NCBI GenBank assembly: GCA_003963305.1
Contig: RXJR01000028.1
Span: 62,001-126,000, forward strand
Direction: 5' to 3'
From: Candidatus Melainabacteria bacterium
GTDB taxonomy: Bacteria > Cyanobacteriota > Vampirovibrionia > Obscuribacterales > Obscuribacteraceae
DNA length: 64,000 nucleotides
Shown piece by piece: positions 18,807 to 27,479 of this stretch. The translations under genes and the position numbers were made by a program. The stretch's first letter is position 1. Every line of letters starts with the position of its first letter. The notes under the pieces are model-generated. The model was not told the origin of the DNA and ran no database searches. It worked only from the letters and a program-made list of their open reading frames with translations.

Positions 18807-19931
18807 ATGCTCGAAATTGTGAACCGCCGCGTACTCCTCGCTAGTATGCTACTTTTGCCGTCGCTCTCAACTGCGGCGGAGGCAGCCGCTTTGAGTACGT
18901 CTCAGTTAAACGCACTCCTCAAGGACCCTGGCTTCAAGGTTTCGGCAACCAGCAGCATCGTCATGGGTACGGGACCGATTGTTACCGTCCTCACTGAAGA
19001 AGATGCGAAAACAGCGGACCAGGACTTGAAAATCGACGCGCTCCTTCTGTCGAAAACGCTGATGGAAGCAGCGCCAGGGCAGATAGAAAAAGTGAAAGTG
19101 CTTTTCTCACAAAGTGGTCACAGTGGGCGTTTTATTATTATCGACAATAGAGAGATTCAAGATTTCGGCCACGGCAAAATCTCTCCAGAAAAGATGCTTG
19201 CCTCCTTGCGTTTCTCTGATGTAGAGCCCGAACGAGCACCAGATGTAGTGCCCGGTCCGGAATTCGAGAGACGATTGTTAGCCTGGAATAGAATCAAACG
19301 ATTGCGCCAACAGGGAACCGGAGTCGGTCCCTTCGAGAATATCTTTCGCGAAATCGAAAACGTTGCAAAATCCGGTGAGTCAGCCAAAGTCAGTGAAAGA
19401 GTCGCTTATCTAGAATCCAAACTAAGCGACCAGGAAGAACAGGTCAAACAGGCAAAGAAATCAGCTCAGGGTCGCGGCGTTCCGTCCATTGCATCAAGGT
19501 CATCAGTTGCATCGACACCCGCAGGGTCAGGCAGCCAATCGACAGCTCCTACCGGGGGCCACTCCGGCTTTGTTCCTCCAGATGCTGAGAGAATCAAACG
19601 AATCTACACCCAGGATAGCGAAAGTTGGCTGCGCAATCTGGAAGCTAAGAACAGCAGTCAGGCAGCGACCTTCCGAAAAATGAAGAAATCTGTGGACGAA
19701 AAATTTGCCACCAAGCAAGACGCTGCAGCTTTTGAAGAGCTCAGCAGCATGATTACTCTGGTCAAGCAGGACCTCGGATTTGATCCGTTCAGACCAGATG
19801 GTGACGGCGGCAGAGGTCAGGCCGGAGGCGGACCTAATGGCGGCGGACCCAACGGCGGCGGACCCAACGGCGGCGGACCCAACGGCGGCGGCGGTCCCAT
19901 GGGCGGTCCCAACGGACCCGGCGGCTTTTAA
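18807..19931 (+). CDS. Secreted protein with Gly/Asn/Pro-rich tail, function unknown
   Basis: A 374-residue protein whose ATG lies 3 bp after the pckG stop. Residues 1-26 form a signal peptide (LLASMLLLPSLSTAAEAAA). A globular N-terminal domain of about 110 residues follows, then a coiled-coil-like charged part, a Ser/Gly linker, a second helical domain, and a tail built from GGGPN repeats ending at GGF. No enzyme motif is recognised. Tight linkage to pckG is unusual for a secreted protein and may reflect only shared transcription. Confidence 0.75.
   Translation: MLEIVNRRVLLASMLLLPSLSTAAEAAALSTSQLNALLKDPGFKVSATSSIVMGTGPIVTVLTEEDAKTADQDLKIDALLLSKTLMEAAPGQIEKVKVLFSQSGHSGRFIIIDNREIQDFGHGKISPEKMLASLRFSDVEPERAPDVVPGPEFERRLLAWNRIKRLRQQGTGVGPFENIFREIENVAKSGESAKVSERVAYLESKLSDQEEQVKQAKKSAQGRGVPSIASRSSVASTPAGSGSQSTAPTGGHSGFVPPDAERIKRIYTQDSESWLRNLEAKNSSQAATFRKMKKSVDEKFATKQDAAAFEELSSMITLVKQDLGFDPFRPDGDGGRGQAGGGPNGGGPNGGGPNGGGPNGGGGPMGGPNGPGGF
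19824..19923 (+). repeat. 15-bp in-gene repeats encoding GGGPN
   Basis: Near-identical 15-bp units around GGCGGCGGACCCAAC recur about four times and then degenerate, encoding Gly-Gly-Gly-Pro-Asn. They make up the disordered C-terminus of the secreted protein. Confidence 0.8.
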
Positions 19932-20039
19932 GCCCGACCAGAGCTTTCGTGCGGACTCCGGTCTGAAGTGATAAATTGCAATAGGTTCACGCCACAGGGA
20001 ATATAGAGGGCGGGACCACTGTCGGAACCAACAATTTTC

Positions 20040-21884
20040 ATGACTTCAGAGCCTCCGAAAAGCGAATCAACGTCACCTCCAAGCCGAAAGCGGGTCGATC
20101 CTCTGGTCGGAACAGTTTTGGACGGACGCTTTGAGATTGAGGAAGTTCTCGGCTCAGGCGGCATGAGCGTCGTATATAAGGCAAATCAACTGCGCGTTAA
20201 CCGACATGTCGCTGTCAAGACTTTGCGCATGCAGCTTGATTCTAAGCCCATTTATCGGGAAAGATTCCAAAACGAAATCAACTTGCTTTGCGCCCTGAGT
20301 CACCCCAATATCGTCACTGTTTACGATTGTGTTATCGGACCCGACGACCAGCCTTACGTAATCATGGACTACCTGCGAGGTCGCAGCCTGGAGGTCCTGA
20401 TCGGTCAAGAAGGTCCGATATCAGTAGAGCGTTTTATGCGAATCGCGGTGCAGGTCTGCGGCGCCCTCGATCACGCCCATCGGAAAGGCGTAATCCATCG
20501 GGATCTGAAACCAGGCAATATCGTGTTGATGGATGATGAATCAGATTTTGTAAAAGTCGTGGACTTCGGTCTAGCCAAATTGAACGACACAAATCGGCGT
20601 TTGACACAATCAGGTGAACTCTGGGGCAGCCCTCCATACATGAGCCCGGAACACTGCCAGAGCAAACCGGAAGACGAGCGATCCGATTTGTACTCCTTTG
20701 GCTGTGTGATGTACGAGATGCTCACAGGAAAAGACCCTTTCCACTTTGCCACCAGCGTTTACGAGCTGATTCAAATTCATATCAATACTCAACCACCATC
20801 GCTGGCAGAGGCAAATCCACTCGTGCATGTACCGGCTGAACTCGAGACGGTCATCTTCAAGGCAATGGCTAAACTACCGGAAGATCGTTACCAGACCGCG
20901 GCTGAATTGAGGGATGCACTGGTAGCAGTAAGCAGCAGCATGGGCCGTCATTCAGGAGACTTGCTCGCGCTACCGACAGCCGGCAAAAGATCTAACTCTA
21001 CAGGAGAAATAATTCCGGCGCCCGGAGCTGCAAATTTCACACCGGCAGAGCCAAACCGTTCAACGAGTCCCAGTGAACATTTCAGACGAGCACTCGATCC
21101 CATGCGCGGTATCAATGTTGATCAATTATTTGACGGCACCGCAGATAGTGCTGAGTTTTCCAGTCGAAACACCGCCGGCCCAGGCTCAGCACGTACTGAG
21201 AACAGTACTCAACCCGACATCATTTCCAAACCTGCCAATTCCAATCACAGCAGCACCGCCGCCGATAGCGACTCTGCGGTTAAACATGCCAAACCGCCAG
21301 CGGGAATGCCGCCGCAGGCTGGCAGTAACATTCGCAGAATGCAAAGCGAGACTCAGAAACCGCTATTGCCCGCAATGCTTGCTGGCGCACTTTTAGGAGC
21401 TGGAATGATTGTGGCCTTTATCTTTGCAGTACCTCAATTTATGCACAAAACCCCCGGCGATAAATCCGCAACAGATTCAACATCAGTACCAAAGGGTGCT
21501 GAAGATCCGGCAATACACACGGCACCGGCACTGCACTCAACATCGGCACTGCATTCAACGACTGCTGGGCAACCCAAAACAGACGCTCCCCCAGCAGCAG
21601 CCCTATCAAATCCCGCCATGATTTCAAATACCACCGCTGGTTCACATCCCACCCCTGGTATACATCCTGCCGCTGGTTCACGTCCCGCCGCGGTTCCGCA
21701 TGCCACTGCGATGTCCCACCCGACAGCCTCCCGACCAGCAGCTGCCCACACCCCAGCCTCCCATCCGGCAGCCATTTCCCACACAGCCACCAATCAGCGT
21801 AGCGCTGCTACCCACGCGACGCCATCATCCGCGAAAAGCTCGAATCCATGGGATGCACTGCAGGGGCTGCGCAAAGGCAAATGA
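20040..21884 (+). CDS. Membrane Ser/Thr protein kinase (Hanks type)
   Basis: A 614-residue protein. Residues about 30-295 form an apparently active kinase: GSGGMSVVYKA glycine loop, VAVKTLR lysine, HRDLKPGNIVL catalytic loop, DFGLAKL metal-binding DFG and SPPYMSPEH as the APE-like segment. A disordered juxtamembrane region leads to one transmembrane helix near residue 450 (MLAGALLGAGMIVAFIFAVPQF). The extracytoplasmic part is a His/Ala/Pro/Thr-rich low-complexity sequence with no PASTA domain. The kinase probably phosphorylates cytoplasmic targets; the outer part may contact the envelope. A CPBP protease gene begins 4 bp after its stop, suggesting joint function. Confidence 0.92.
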   Translation: MTSEPPKSESTSPPSRKRVDPLVGTVLDGRFEIEEVLGSGGMSVVYKANQLRVNRHVAVKTLRMQLDSKPIYRERFQNEINLLCALSHPNIVTVYDCVIGPDDQPYVIMDYLRGRSLEVLIGQEGPISVERFMRIAVQVCGALDHAHRKGVIHRDLKPGNIVLMDDESDFVKVVDFGLAKLNDTNRRLTQSGELWGSPPYMSPEHCQSKPEDERSDLYSFGCVMYEMLTGKDPFHFATSVYELIQIHINTQPPSLAEANPLVHVPAELETVIFKAMAKLPEDRYQTAAELRDALVAVSSSMGRHSGDLLALPTAGKRSNSTGEIIPAPGAANFTPAEPNRSTSPSEHFRRALDPMRGINVDQLFDGTADSAEFSSRNTAGPGSARTENSTQPDIISKPANSNHSSTAADSDSAVKHAKPPAGMPPQAGSNIRRMQSETQKPLLPAMLAGALLGAGMIVAFIFAVPQFMHKTPGDKSATDSTSVPKGAEDPAIHTAPALHSTSALHSTTAGQPKTDAPPAAALSNPAMISNTTAGSHPTPGIHPAAGSRPAAVPHATAMSHPTASRPAAAHTPASHPAAISHTATNQRSAATHATPSSAKSSNPWDALQGLRKGK

Positions 21885-21888
21885 TTTT

Positions 21889-22590
21889 GTGACGCCCGAA
21901 TCGAATTCGCACGAGAAGCATGCTCTTACAGCACCAGTTATCTACGCGCTCTGCATTCTGCCATGCATTGCAATGTGGTACGGGCTCTACGTCCTGAGAA
22001 ACACCAACATCACCCTGGCGCTCTACCACATGCTTTGTCTGATGCCAGGCATCATACTTGGGTCTTCTCTGTGGCGAAATGATTTCAAGATTCCAAGCCC
22101 GAAACAATGGCTGCTTTTGTTTCTGGCCGCTGTTTCATTCAATGCCCTGACAATTTGGCTCTATGACCACATCGGTTCTCTCTTTTTGAACAACGACAAC
22201 GTAATGACTTTGATTACTGAACTCGGTTTCAAAAAGGGACATCTTCTTGCGCTCAGCCTTTACTTTATCTTTGTCAATTCCACCCTTGAAGAGCTTTTCT
22301 GGAGAGGCTCGATTCTAAATCAGCTCGATCGCATGCGCGCACCATTCAAACACTATGGAATCATTCTTTCATCAGTGATGTATGCAGCCTTTCACTATCT
22401 GATCCTGCGGCTAGTGGTGTATCCAGGCTGGGCTGAGGTCGGTTTCGTCATGCTTGCCATATATGGCTGGATTCTCGCCATTCTCTATCGCAAAACAGGT
22501 TCAATCCTCATTCCTATCCTGGTTCATGCCTTTTTAACCGATCTCGTAGCGATGCTGCTGACAGTCGATTTGCTCAGTCACTACCACTGA
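21889..22590 (+). CDS. CPBP-family intramembrane metalloprotease
   Basis: GTG at 21889, 4 bp after the kinase stop, gives a 233-residue membrane protein; the open frame further upstream overlaps the kinase and is not used. The three family motifs are visible in membrane segments: EELFWRG (EExxxR), an FHY segment (AAFHYLIL, FxxxH-like) and HAFLTD (HxxxD/N). CPBP/Abi proteases resemble the eukaryotic prenyl-protein protease Rce1; bacterial members serve in bacteriocin immunity, signalling or surface display. Coupling to a membrane kinase suggests a regulatory role, an inference. Confidence 0.85.
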   Translation: MTPESNSHEKHALTAPVIYALCILPCIAMWYGLYVLRNTNITLALYHMLCLMPGIILGSSLWRNDFKIPSPKQWLLLFLAAVSFNALTIWLYDHIGSLFLNNDNVMTLITELGFKKGHLLALSLYFIFVNSTLEELFWRGSILNQLDRMRAPFKHYGIILSSVMYAAFHYLILRLVVYPGWAEVGFVMLAIYGWILAILYRKTGSILIPILVHAFLTDLVAMLLTVDLLSHYH

Positions 22591-22621
22591 TGGCTGAACG
22601 CGCCGTATATTCGGAAAAATC

Positions 22622-22996
22622 ATGAATTCAGCCAGGGTGCATATAATTGCACCTGCCTGGGAATATTTAAACAAAGCCATTGAGGACCAAGCCATGCTCA
22701 GCGATGTATCTCAGCAAGTACCTGGTGAAGCTGCAGACGATTTAGTCGATCTCTTGAAGGCTGGCATGTACGAAGATTTTTTGGAAACATACAGACAAAA
22801 GGCAAAAGTCTGCAAAGATGGCGCTGTTATCCTTGCTGAAATGATCAACGAACGCATGCGCAAGATGTTTCCAGAATGCGAGACCACGCTGGTAGTTTCT
22901 CAGCAGATGCATGATAAACACCTGGTCGTAATCCAGGATGGATCAAGATTTTTCGGCGACAGTTGGACAGTGACTCGAAATATGTTCGTAGTTTAG
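22622..22996 (+). CDS. Hypothetical protein, 124 residues
   Basis: Begins 31 bp after the CPBP protease on the same strand, so it may belong to the kinase operon. It has no signal peptide. A helical N-terminal half (WEYLNKAIEDQAML, DLVDLLKAGMYEDFLETYRQKAKV) is followed by a short alpha/beta part with TLVVSQQMHDKHLVVIQDGSRFFGDSW, which looks like three strands. No recognised motif. Confidence 0.65.
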   Translation: MNSARVHIIAPAWEYLNKAIEDQAMLSDVSQQVPGEAADDLVDLLKAGMYEDFLETYRQKAKVCKDGAVILAEMINERMRKMFPECETTLVVSQQMHDKHLVVIQDGSRFFGDSWTVTRNMFVV

Positions 22997-23020
22997 ACAA
23001 ACTGTGGCAACGTGAGAGCT

Positions 23021-23926
23021 TTAGAATAAGTGAAAAATGCGGAGTGCATTGCCACGCACGACAAGCTCAAATTGATCTTTCGGCAGCTTACCCTTCAGAA
23101 ACTCAATTAGCTCCTGATACTGCTTGTAATGCCCCTTGCCGAAGTAAGTTGCATCAGTTCCAAACAATACGTACTGGGCACCTAGTTCTGTCACGGCTTT
23201 CAGTGCTGACGCAGGATCCACCTGCGCAGTATCAAGATACAATCTTGCATCATTACGCTTAATTGACTTTTTCACGACTTCGATAGCGTCACCGTGATTG
23301 GTGCCGAAACCCATGTGATACAAAATTATCGGGACTGATGGATGCCGTTTAGCAATGTTGTAGATTCGCTCCGGCGACGATTTTGAATTTTTACCACCGC
23401 AGTGAAATACCGCAGGCACGTTGTTCGCAGCGCATAAGTCCAGGTACGGATCAACACGCGGATCATCGGCGTTGAATTGATTGAATTCAGGATGAAATTT
23501 CACGCCGACAAAAATTGCTTTGCCATTGTCATCTTTCATAGCAAATAAAGGAGCCAGGTTATTGACTGATCCATCTTCGGGTCTGGACCACGCCAAACCT
23601 CGAAACAAATCTGGATGTTTACGCACCAGCTCAGCGGTGATTTCGTTGGTTTGTGCTTCATTCAGCTGACGCGTGTTCGGTACATCTGCGCCGTCTATAT
23701 TCGAAACGAGCGCCAGCTTGATGCCAGCCCGCTGCACTTCGTCTATCAAGGTCTGAGTGCCGATATCAAAACCGCTGAATTGCCCTATGTGAGCGTGAAT
23801 ATCAATCATGTCAAAAGGCGTCCACTTATCGCTTTGAGAACAGACAGGCTGTCCGGCAAGTGCCAGCAGCGCCGCGACAAAAGCGCAAAAAATCGAACTG
23901 TTATAAATTGAATCTTTTCTTTTCAT
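23021..23926 (-). CDS. Secreted amidohydrolase-family (Amidohydro_2, TIM-barrel) metal-dependent hydrolase
   Basis: A 301-residue protein with an N-terminal signal peptide (SIFCAFVAALLALAGQPVCSQS). The barrel carries the metal-binding IDIHAHIG (HxH) at strand 1, VKFHPEFN, FHCGGKNS, ILYHMGFG and the strand-8 FGTDATYF with its Asp. This is the pattern of Amidohydro_2 (COG2159-like) hydrolases and decarboxylases. Export is unusual for the family. The substrate is not predictable. It is divergent from the DMT transporter across 49 bp. Confidence 0.85.
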   Translation of the reverse strand: MKRKDSIYNSSIFCAFVAALLALAGQPVCSQSDKWTPFDMIDIHAHIGQFSGFDIGTQTLIDEVQRAGIKLALVSNIDGADVPNTRQLNEAQTNEITAELVRKHPDLFRGLAWSRPEDGSVNNLAPLFAMKDDNGKAIFVGVKFHPEFNQFNADDPRVDPYLDLCAANNVPAVFHCGGKNSKSSPERIYNIAKRHPSVPIILYHMGFGTNHGDAIEVVKKSIKRNDARLYLDTAQVDPASALKAVTELGAQYVLFGTDATYFGKGHYKQYQELIEFLKGKLPKDQFELVVRGNALRIFHLF

Positions 23927-23975
23927 TGACTTCTCAAGCGGTGCTCTCTACCATTAAGAGGCCCAGGGGTCGACC

Positions 23976-24947
23976 ATGCAAAGATGTGATAAAGACGAGG
24001 CCAGTCTGTCGACAGCCACGTCTGAAGAAATTATAGACGCCAAAACATCCGAATCAACAAACAAGTCCAAGGCGAAAGTAATCCTTGCCTATTTTCTTTG
24101 CGCCACAATTTGGGGGACCACCTGGTATGCAATTCGCGTATGCATTGCTCCGGACGGATTTCCAACCTATCCAGCAGCTGCATTGCGCTTTACCTTTTCA
24201 GCAGCAATTTTAGGAATTTACTGGTTCGTTCGACATCGGAAATACAAGAAGCCATCACAGGCTGAATTAAAATGGTTATTTTGCGCAGGAGGAATCAGCG
24301 GTATCGCATATGGTTTGCTCTATTCCGCTGAAGAACAAATCTCAGGCGGGTTGACCGCCGTGCTTTCCGCAACTGGTCCACTTATAGCCGCCATGATAGC
24401 GATGGCAACCAGAACGGAAGCAACTTCTCGAATCAAAATCTTTGGATCCATCTTCGCTATAGCCGGAGTCGCCCTCGTCTTTCATGACCGACTTCAAGTG
24501 TCAGTTGCGCAAGCCTCGGCAGTTGGCATTGTCACTCTCGTGTGCATTCTTAACGCGTGCTCCAATGTGGTAATGAAACGATATGCGAGGGAAGTCGCAG
24601 CAATAGCCTGCAATACAGTATTTTTCACCGCGGCATCTGTGACGTTGTGGCTAGCCGCGATCATCAGCGGAAAATACAGCGTAACGGAATGGAACCTGGC
24701 TCCAACAGTGGCCCTACTGTACTTGACTATATTTGGGACGTTGATTGCGTTTGCGTGCTTTTTCTACCTGCTAAAACATGTACGTTTGTCAACAGCGATG
24801 ACGCTTTCTTTTGTCACACCGATCATTGCTCTGGCAGTCGATGCAGTTTATGAAAAGGGTACAATATTGACCACCGAAACTTATGTCGGGATAGCAATAG
24901 TACTTTTAAGCGTGGCGATCAGTGTACTCGTGAAAGATCGCGCCTGA
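23976..24947 (+). CDS. EamA-family (DMT) transporter
   Basis: A 323-residue membrane protein with ten predicted transmembrane segments arranged as two EamA repeats (residues about 35-165 and 180-315). The first repeat has the typical CATIWGTTWYAIRVCI and ALRFTFSAAILG; the second has VTLVCILNACSNVVMKRY and YLLKHVRLSTAMTLSFVTPIIALAVD. DMT exporters move amino acids, nucleosides or other metabolites. A charged cytoplasmic N-terminus of about 30 residues precedes the first helix. The substrate is unknown. Confidence 0.9.
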   Translation: MQRCDKDEASLSTATSEEIIDAKTSESTNKSKAKVILAYFLCATIWGTTWYAIRVCIAPDGFPTYPAAALRFTFSAAILGIYWFVRHRKYKKPSQAELKWLFCAGGISGIAYGLLYSAEEQISGGLTAVLSATGPLIAAMIAMATRTEATSRIKIFGSIFAIAGVALVFHDRLQVSVAQASAVGIVTLVCILNACSNVVMKRYAREVAAIACNTVFFTAASVTLWLAAIISGKYSVTEWNLAPTVALLYLTIFGTLIAFACFFYLLKHVRLSTAMTLSFVTPIIALAVDAVYEKGTILTTETYVGIAIVLLSVAISVLVKDRA

Positions 24948-24984
24948 TGCGTTAGCAAGAACGGAACCAAAAGAGGAATTAGAT

Positions 24985-26940
24985 ATGCTTTCAAGGCTGC
25001 AACGTCAGGTTGGTTGCAATTTTCTCACTGCGCTTTTTACCGTAATCTTCTTTGCAATGAATGCGATTCCCGCAGCTAAATCACAAGATTCGCGAACAAC
25101 GAAAATGCAGTCACAGGCGACAACACGATACGTCGAAACAACGCAGTCCTTAGTAACATTGCAGTCCGCAAAGACAAGACAGTCCGCAATCGCATCACTG
25201 CCCGCTACGCCGGAATCAGAACCACCGCTCTCAATAGTCAACATCGACCTGTGCACCCTCGCCTATCAGCTCTATCATCAATCGCTATGTCTTCCACTAG
25301 ACCCCTGGTACGACAATGTGTCTCGCGTGGGCAGCGACCGCCGCAACAACATTTGTCGATTCACCCACGATTACGCTGTTAAACTAGGCAACCTGCCTTC
25401 TGGTGATGCCTTCTATAGCGGACCGAACGCAGCGCGTGGCTGGAAGAATAGCAACTTGCGCCTCGATCCCATCATTACCAACTACAAACACATCGATGCA
25501 AAACTGCCAGCCTTTACTCGTGACGGAGAAAGGTACATGGCAATCTTTGCACCGCCTTACATTACCGACCGAATCAAATCGATTGAAGGTTTCCGGTACA
25601 AAACCCAGCCGACAAATTTTCCACATTACGACGTGGAGCGATATCAGATTCGCGAATACCCAGATGGTGAAAATCGATTGCTGGTATTCGAGGGAGGAAC
25701 CGGCATCGTCGGCAGCAGCCAACCAGGCTGGAGCCCGATGGGTTTTGTCTTGATGCGAAAAACTGCCACCGGATATGATGCCCATATCGTCTTTCGTGGC
25801 AGCCGCAGTGGAGCCTCTCTTGCCAAGACAGTCTGGAATGCCCAGGACGCCATTGGTGATGCTAAGGGCAATCCAGACTGGATCACTGATCTGCGCAGCA
25901 GCAAGCAAATCGACCAACCGTTGATTAGCAAGACAGGAAAAGTAACAGAAGGATTCGCCGCGGCGCTACCGACAATGCTGGGAACGATAACAGCTTCTTG
26001 CCAGTATCTTGCCCAGGACTATCCAGCACCGGAACATGTTTACGTCACCGGCCATAGTCTCGGTGCCGGGCTGGCCAGTCAGTTTGTCAGCGCGATCGAG
26101 CAGGGCAGTTTTGGAGATGAACTGCGCAAAAAGGTGAGCGCCTGGCCGTGGGATAAGACTTCCCTAGTTGCATATGCTCAACCCATACCAGGTGATCCGA
26201 CCTTTGCCGCCAACTTCGACAAAGTATCACCAAATTCGGTGCACTACTGGGTTGAAGGCGACAGCGTCGTTGAAGCAACCTCCAACGCAGTGGTAGGAAT
26301 GGTCATCGACAAGGGCGAACACGTGGGTGCCCAGAAGAAACTGTCGAACCTCAGCGGCTGCAACGACAATCCGCACGAAGTTTTTGTTATCAGAGATGCA
26401 CTCGTGCGCGAACTGGAAGATGGTAATTCGGCGCTGGCGCATGAACTTGGATCCCAAAACACCTGGGGTTACTACCAGTCATTTTCAAAAATGATCACAG
26501 GAGAGCCCTTGAACTTTGTCTACGCCGGCGCCCCTGCACCCAGACTGGTGACGGAAACCAATTTGCGCAGTATGCTGCAAAACTACGATTTCGGACCCGA
26601 ATTCGACCGCTGGCTGGAAGAAGTGTACGCAAAGATGATCGCAGACAAAAGCAGCTACATCGGATTCAAATTTCAAAGCACTTTAGATGACAGACAGAAA
26701 CTGGTTCTCGAACTGGTCAATCACATGCGCAAGCCCTCGGTGAACAATCATTCGCAAGACGTTGAAAATCTTGCCAGTGATTTCAAACTAATTGACGGAA
26801 ACCTCGGCTTGACCAACGAAGAAAAGTGGATCTTCAGCGGCATGATTTTGTCTCGCCTGCAAAACTCAAACCTAACCCTGAAGGACTTACAGTCGAATTC
26901 CGAAATAAACAACTGCCTCAACGCAGCTGTCGCTGAATAG
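24985..26940 (+). CDS. Secreted class 3 lipase-like protein
   Basis: A 651-residue protein starting at an ATG with an AGAGGAAT site and a signal peptide (LTALFTVIFFAMNAIPAAKS). The region around residues 230-420 has HIVFRGSRSG (oxyanion strand) and the lipase elbow VYVTGHSLGAGLASQF with Ser in G-x-S-x-G, matching class 3 triglyceride lipases; the Asp is likely in AYAQPIPGDPTF. The C-terminal 200 residues are helical and of unknown function. It is much longer than a typical single-domain lipase. The enzyme would act on lipids outside the cytoplasm. Confidence 0.83.
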   Translation: MLSRLQRQVGCNFLTALFTVIFFAMNAIPAAKSQDSRTTKMQSQATTRYVETTQSLVTLQSAKTRQSAIASLPATPESEPPLSIVNIDLCTLAYQLYHQSLCLPLDPWYDNVSRVGSDRRNNICRFTHDYAVKLGNLPSGDAFYSGPNAARGWKNSNLRLDPIITNYKHIDAKLPAFTRDGERYMAIFAPPYITDRIKSIEGFRYKTQPTNFPHYDVERYQIREYPDGENRLLVFEGGTGIVGSSQPGWSPMGFVLMRKTATGYDAHIVFRGSRSGASLAKTVWNAQDAIGDAKGNPDWITDLRSSKQIDQPLISKTGKVTEGFAAALPTMLGTITASCQYLAQDYPAPEHVYVTGHSLGAGLASQFVSAIEQGSFGDELRKKVSAWPWDKTSLVAYAQPIPGDPTFAANFDKVSPNSVHYWVEGDSVVEATSNAVVGMVIDKGEHVGAQKKLSNLSGCNDNPHEVFVIRDALVRELEDGNSALAHELGSQNTWGYYQSFSKMITGEPLNFVYAGAPAPRLVTETNLRSMLQNYDFGPEFDRWLEEVYAKMIADKSSYIGFKFQSTLDDRQKLVLELVNHMRKPSVNNHSQDVENLASDFKLIDGNLGLTNEEKWIFSGMILSRLQNSNLTLKDLQSNSEINNCLNAAVAE

Positions 26941-27012
26941 GGCACGAAGTGCGTAATTAGATATAAGTCAAAGTACGCAAGAAGAGATTCGCCGGGGTGC
27001 ACAACTAGTGAC

Positions 27013-27042
27013 ACGGTAGGAATCAGGACCGATTCCTACCGT
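27013..27042 (+). terminator. Perfect 12-bp hairpin downstream of the lipase gene
   Basis: ACGGTAGGAATC (27013-27024) and GATTCCTACCGT (27031-27042) pair perfectly around the loop AGGACC. It has no T run, so it is at best a weak terminator or an mRNA 3'-end stabiliser for the lipase transcript. A 13-bp repeat array starts within its last two bases. Confidence 0.5.
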
Positions 27043-27105
27043 ATATACGTACCGGATATACGTACCAGACATACGTACCAGATATACGTCCCGAATATAC
27101 GATCC
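27041..27105 (+). repeat. Five tandem 13-bp repeats (consensus GATATACGTACC)
   Basis: Five contiguous 13-bp units at 27041, 27054, 27067, 27080 and 27093, each reading close to R-G/N-A-T-A-T-A-C-G-T-A-C-C; the last two are more diverged. Most units contain the palindrome TACGTA. They lie in a non-coding gap and look like an iteron or a protein-binding array. No replication gene is nearby. Confidence 0.75.
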
Positions 27106-27261
27106 TCTCGCACATACTCGGCGCCATGGGCCGAGCGCTTGTCATTGCAGTAAGACAGCGAAGATGCGCTTCAAAAGCTGCTCTATACGACGCCAAATTC
27201 CTTCCATTAAATCGAGTGTGGGGTACTGGTAGAACATTTTTGCCTTGCTATACTTATTTCA

Positions 27262-27465
27262 TACCGGTGAGCACTGACTTAAATGTTCAGTACTTTGAGC
27301 CGAGGGGCAATGCGGAAACGTCAGGTCGGCGCCGACCAGAAACTGTAGCAACCAGCCCGATGCACGTGACGGACTGACTGAAGCGAGCATAAATACTGAG
27401 TCCTTCGAACGGACAGTCAGGCAGTATCTTAAAAGCCACCGCAAAGCGATTTGGGTGGCTTTTTT
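27262..27465 (+). ncRNA. Candidate structured non-coding RNA ending in an intrinsic terminator
   Basis: A TATACT box at 27249-27254 precedes about 200 nt of densely paired sequence: CGTCA (27319-27323) with TGACG (27367-27371) around the perfect palindrome hairpin at 27324-27337; CTGACTG (27374-27380) with CAGTCAG (27414-27420) enclosing GTCC/GGAC; and a competing ATACTG/CAGTAT pair. It ends at a strong terminator. No forward gene follows (the photolyase gene is convergent), so a riboswitch role is unlikely. I do not recognise the family; 6S, tmRNA, RNase P and SRP RNA signatures are absent. Confidence 0.4.
27431..27465 (+). terminator. Rho-independent terminator, probably bidirectional
   Basis: AAAAGCCACC (27431-27440) pairs with GGTGGCTTTT (27454-27463), followed by a T run to 27465. 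On the reverse strand the same stem is followed by TTTT, so it can also end the photolyase transcript whose stop lies about 15 bp away. Confidence 0.85.
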
Positions 27466-27479
27466 GTTTGTCTAATTTT

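Noticed and set aside
21434-21793. Reverse-strand frame under the kinase tail
   Set aside because: It is the shadow of the low-complexity Ala/Pro/His coding region.
27041-27105. 13-bp repeats as a CRISPR array
   Set aside because: Units are contiguous, without spacers, and no cas gene is present.
27300-27380. Resemblance of ACTGTAGCAACC to cobalamin or SAM riboswitch cores
   Set aside because: The remaining conserved core bases are absent and no forward gene lies downstream to be controlled.
27390-27420. TTCGAAC loop on a short stem, like a tRNA or tmRNA T arm
   Set aside because: The loop-closing G-C pair is reversed, the stem has only 4 bp, and no acceptor or anticodon arm fits around it.
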